From UBA668 sp038234785 (GTDB lineage: Bacteria; Actinomycetota; Acidimicrobiia; Acidimicrobiales; Ilumatobacteraceae): a DNA stretch of 64,000 bases. This document shows, in pieces, positions 61,225 to 64,000 of the stretch. Under the pieces are notes generated by a model that ran no database searches, was not told where the DNA came from, and saw only the letters and a program-made list of their open reading frames with translations. The position numbers were made by a program, and so were the translations under genes. Position 1 is the first letter of the stretch; every line of letters begins with the position of its first letter. The DNA lies in assembly GCA_038234785.1 (NCBI GenBank), contig JBBQTC010000011.1:8210-72209 (forward strand), written 5' to 3'.

Positions 61225-62847
61225 ATGACGGCTCAGTTCTCGGTCGCCGAGGTCCATGAGGCCATCGCCGCGACCCGTCCCGACGAGGTGTGCCTCGTGT
61301 TCCGCGACCGTCGCCTCACCTGGGCCGATCTCACCGATCGGACCCGCCGCTTGGCCAACCATCTCCTGGCCGCGGGGCTCGGGTGTCACGTCGAGCGCGA
61401 CCGACTGCACGGCCACGAGAGTGGTCAGGACCACCTTGCGATCTACCTGCACAACGGCAACGAGTACCTCGAGGCGATGCTAGGCGGCTTCAAAGCACGA
61501 GTGGCACCGTTCAACGTGAACTACCGCTACATCGCGGAAGAGCTCCGCTACCTCCTCAACGATTCCAAGGCCACCGCCGTCGTGGTCCACAGTCAGTTCG
61601 CGCCGACGCTCGCCGAGGTGCTCCCCGAGCTCCCCGACCTCCGCGTGATCCTGCAGGTCGCCGACGACTCCGGCAACGGGCTGCTTCCCGGCGCCATCTG
61701 GTACGAGGACGCGCTGGCCGACGCGTCCCCCGAGCGACCCGACGTGCCGTGGAGCCCCGATGACCTCTACATCCTCTACACCGGAGGAACGACCGGCATG
61801 CCCAAGGGCGTGCTGTGGCGCAATGGCGACGCCAACGTCGAGTGCTTCGGCGGCAGCACCGCCGACCAGATCGACGGCGTGATCGCCGAAGCGACCGGCG
61901 GACTCAAAGCACTGCTCGCTCCCCCGTTCATGCACGGGGCAGGGCACTGGATGAGCTTTCGCACCTGGAACGTCGGCGGCACCGTGTACGTGCAGCAGGT
62001 CCCGGATCGCCTCGACCCGCACGACGTGTGGAGCCTGATCGAACGTGAACAGCTCAACTTCCTGTTGATCGTCGGCGACGCGTTCGGCCGGCCGCTGCTG
62101 GACCAACTCGATCGCGAGACCTACGAGCTGTCCAGTCTCACGGTGCTGCTGTCCGGGGGCGCACCGCTGAGCGCCAACCTGAAGGAGGAGTTCCTCCAGC
62201 ACCTCCCGACACTCATGATCGTCGACGGACTCGGTTCGTCCGAGGCCGGCGGGCAGCTGTCGCACGTGTCGGCGGGAAGCGGCGCGACCACCGGGACGTT
62301 CCCGATCAGCCCGGGGAATCACGTGCTCAGCGACGACCTCAGTCGAGTGCTCGAACCGGGCGATCCCGAAATCGGTTGGCTCGCCAAGAGCGGCCGGCTG
62401 GCGCTGGGCTACCTCGGCGACGCCACCAAGACCGCTCGCACCTATCCGACGATCGACGGCGTTCGGTACGCGGTGCCCGGCGACCGCGCCCGGCTCCGCG
62501 CCGACGGCATCATCGAACTGCACGGCCGTGACTCGGTCACGATCAATTCCGGCGGCGAGAAGATCTTCGCCGAGGAGGTCGAGGCCGCGATCAAGGCGCA
62601 CCCGGCCGTGTACGACTGCGTGGTTGCCGGCCGGCCGAGCGAGCGCTGGGGCAACGAGGCGGTCGCGGTCGTCAGGGTCCGTGAGGGATACGAGGTCACC
62701 GAGGAAGAGCTCCGTCACGAGGCGGAACGACACATCGCCCGGTACAAGCTGCCCAAGGCGGTCGTGTTCGTCACCGAGATCGTCCGCTCACCGGCCGGCA
62801 AGGCCGACTACCGATGGGCGAAGCAGACTGCCATCGACGCCGGCTGA
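61225..62847 (+). CDS. Acyl-CoA synthetase (AMP-forming), second
   Basis: A protein of 540 residues. Motifs: YILYTGGTTGMPKGVLWRNGD, LGSSEAGGQLS, and the C-terminal hinge region VTINSGGEKIFAEEVE with lysine in RSPAGKADYRWAK. It resembles the acyl-CoA synthetases found with fatty acid or steroid catabolism genes in actinobacteria. TAGGTT at 61211-61216 lies 8 bases before the ATG, so it is probably leaderless. It converges with the amidase. Confidence 0.88.
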   Translation: MTAQFSVAEVHEAIAATRPDEVCLVFRDRRLTWADLTDRTRRLANHLLAAGLGCHVERDRLHGHESGQDHLAIYLHNGNEYLEAMLGGFKARVAPFNVNYRYIAEELRYLLNDSKATAVVVHSQFAPTLAEVLPELPDLRVILQVADDSGNGLLPGAIWYEDALADASPERPDVPWSPDDLYILYTGGTTGMPKGVLWRNGDANVECFGGSTADQIDGVIAEATGGLKALLAPPFMHGAGHWMSFRTWNVGGTVYVQQVPDRLDPHDVWSLIEREQLNFLLIVGDAFGRPLLDQLDRETYELSSLTVLLSGGAPLSANLKEEFLQHLPTLMIVDGLGSSEAGGQLSHVSAGSGATTGTFPISPGNHVLSDDLSRVLEPGDPEIGWLAKSGRLALGYLGDATKTARTYPTIDGVRYAVPGDRARLRADGIIELHGRDSVTINSGGEKIFAEEVEAAIKAHPAVYDCVVAGRPSERWGNEAVAVVRVREGYEVTEEELRHEAERHIARYKLPKAVVFVTEIVRSPAGKADYRWAKQTAIDAG

Positions 62848-62863
62848 ACCGGCGACGATTCGG

Positions 62864-64000
62864 TCACCAGACCGGGTCGATGGGCGTCATCGTTCCGAAG
62901 TGCTGCTCGAGCGTTTCCGCTGCGGCCAGGCAGGTGAGGTCGGCGAAGCGTCGACCGATGAGCTGCGCACCCACTGGCATGCCACCCGCCATCCCGACAG
63001 GGACGACGGCAGCAGGGAGTCCGAGCAGGTTGGCGGGCACGACGGGACGAAGCAGTTCGAGCACATCCACTGCAGCCTGCGCGGAGAGAATGTCGGCGCC
63101 GAGTTCGAACGGCGGCTGCGCCCACGTCGGGAGCAACAGCACGTCGTACTCGGTGAGGAACGCGTGCCACTCGCGGTCGACACGATTGCGATCGTTGAAC
63201 ATCAGCATCAGACTCGGCACGTCGATCTGCGGGAACAGTTCGGCGCCGAAGCTCAAGAATCGCTGCCCGGCCTCACCCATCACCAGGTTGAGCAACGGCA
63301 AGTTGGCATGCACTTCCTGCAACAGGATCTGCGCCCAGAGCTCGACGGCCCGTTCGAACGACTCTGGTCCGGCCTCGGTGACTTCAGCGCCGGCCGACGC
63401 GAACGCGTCGGCGGCACCACGAATGGCCGCAGCGACCTCAGGGTGTGTCGACCCGCCGGGAGGGTCGGCGAGAACGGCAACGCGCAACGCGCGACCGGCA
63501 GTCCGATCGGCCAGGGCCACGGGCAGCGCCCGCGGGTCGCGGTCGTGGGGCCCCGCGATGGCGAGCAATCCTGCGCGCACATCTGCGACGTGACGCGCCA
63601 TCGGCCCGTCGGTGAGCATGATCTGGCCGGCGATGCCCGGGTCCTCGGGCGGGATCACCGTGGCCGACGGCACCACCCCGGTGGTGGGCTTGATCGACGT
63701 GATGCCGCAGCAGGTGGCCGGGTTGCGCAGGGACCCGCCGATGTCGTTGCCGAATCCCAGCGGGCTCATCCCGGACGCGAGCGCCGACCCCTCGCCACCG
63801 CTCGACCCACCGGCCGTGCGCGTGGGGTGCCACGGGTTGTGGGTGATGCCGTGGAGCGAACTCTCCGTCGTCACCCGCAGGCCGAAGTCCGGAAGGTTCG
63901 TGCGGCCGATCGGGATGGCCCCTGCGGCGCGGACGCGTTCGACCAACGGCGCATCACTGCCCGCGATCGCATCGGCCAGCGCGACGACGGCCTGGGTCGT
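62864..64000 (-). CDS. Amidase-signature family hydrolase, N-terminal part outside the window
   Basis: The frame is open to the right edge of the window, giving about 378 residues of the C-terminal portion. The signature NPWHPTRTAGGSSGGEGSALASG holds the cis-serine region and FGNDIGGSLRNPATCCGI the nucleophilic serine; the catalytic lysine would lie further upstream, outside the window. The final helix region ends LEQHFGTMTPIDPVW. It hydrolyses an amide of unknown nature. It overlaps nothing and ends 16 bases from the facing CoA ligase. Confidence 0.9.
   Translation of the reverse strand, partial: TTQAVVALADAIAGSDAPLVERVRAAGAIPIGRTNLPDFGLRVTTESSLHGITHNPWHPTRTAGGSSGGEGSALASGMSPLGFGNDIGGSLRNPATCCGITSIKPTTGVVPSATVIPPEDPGIAGQIMLTDGPMARHVADVRAGLLAIAGPHDRDPRALPVALADRTAGRALRVAVLADPPGGSTHPEVAAAIRGAADAFASAGAEVTEAGPESFERAVELWAQILLQEVHANLPLLNLVMGEAGQRFLSFGAELFPQIDVPSLMLMFNDRNRVDREWHAFLTEYDVLLLPTWAQPPFELGADILSAQAAVDVLELLRPVVPANLLGLPAAVVPVGMAGGMPVGAQLIGRRFADLTCLAAAETLEQHFGTMTPIDPVW

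Overview
The window is a high-GC stretch of an actinobacterial chromosome. The gene order, threonine-rich lipoproteins, an F420-type luciferase-like oxidoreductase, dimeric glycyl-tRNA synthetase and many leaderless-looking starts fit a member of the Acidimicrobiia (Ilumatobacter-like). That placement is inference from gene content, not from a marker gene. Almost every base is coding; no intact transposase, integrase, rRNA gene or CRISPR array is visible.

Layout. 1-2250: a small, possibly acquired segment (GntR regulator, membrane partner, DUF6226-like gene) bracketed by an 18-bp repeat that runs into a tRNA-Leu(CAA) gene. 2290-7600: a type II fatty-acid synthesis operon (fabD-fabH-fabG-acpP-fabF) with paired operator-like repeats, facing a FabZ-like/Bcp pair. 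7650-8770: tiny ORFs, a HIT-like protein and a FAS1 lipoprotein. 8846-12793: an ABM-domain gene with trpC, trpF, trpB and trpA, interrupted by a 49-bp perfect palindrome. 12862-19372: a two-component pair, a methyltransferase, a VOC protein, glyS and two lipoproteins. 19394-23927: recO, a catalytically dead UppS-like protein, a DinB-like protein, an active-looking UppS lacking its C-terminal tail, and a DinG helicase. 23851-27696: a soluble histidine kinase, a response regulator and a CopC-CopD fusion. 27944-43332: a six-gene exported operon read right to left: a 2230-residue adhesin or beta-helix protein, three multicopper-oxidase-like proteins with complementary copper motifs, a small anchored protein and a subtilisin. 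Just upstream lies a SARP/BTAD ATPase regulator with 10/11-bp spaced direct repeats between it and the operon. 45494-51558: an Atu-like operon (enoyl-CoA hydratase, biotin-dependent carboxylase beta and alpha, AtuA). 51559-54965: a response regulator, STAS protein, histidine kinase and GerMN lipoprotein resembling MtrAB-LpqB. 54995-64000: era, a MOSC protein, two CoA ligases, MaoC, DUF72, an AhpD-like gene with an in-frame UGA, an LLM oxidoreductase and a partial amidase.

Four observations stand out. (1) The AhpD-like gene at 59536-60147 has UGA where the second cysteine of CxxC is expected, followed at bacterial SECIS distance by a hairpin with a GGUCU loop: a likely selenoprotein. (2) The two UppS homologues divide the catalytic aspartate and the C-terminal RxG motif between them, as in the eukaryotic DHDDS/NgBR pair, which suggests a bacterial heteromeric cis-prenyltransferase. 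(3) Two adjacent multicopper-oxidase proteins each keep only half of the copper ligands, complementary to each other. (4) A palindromic repeat family made of 20-bp tandem units plus a hairpin occurs three times, once inserted in frame inside the AtuA-like gene.
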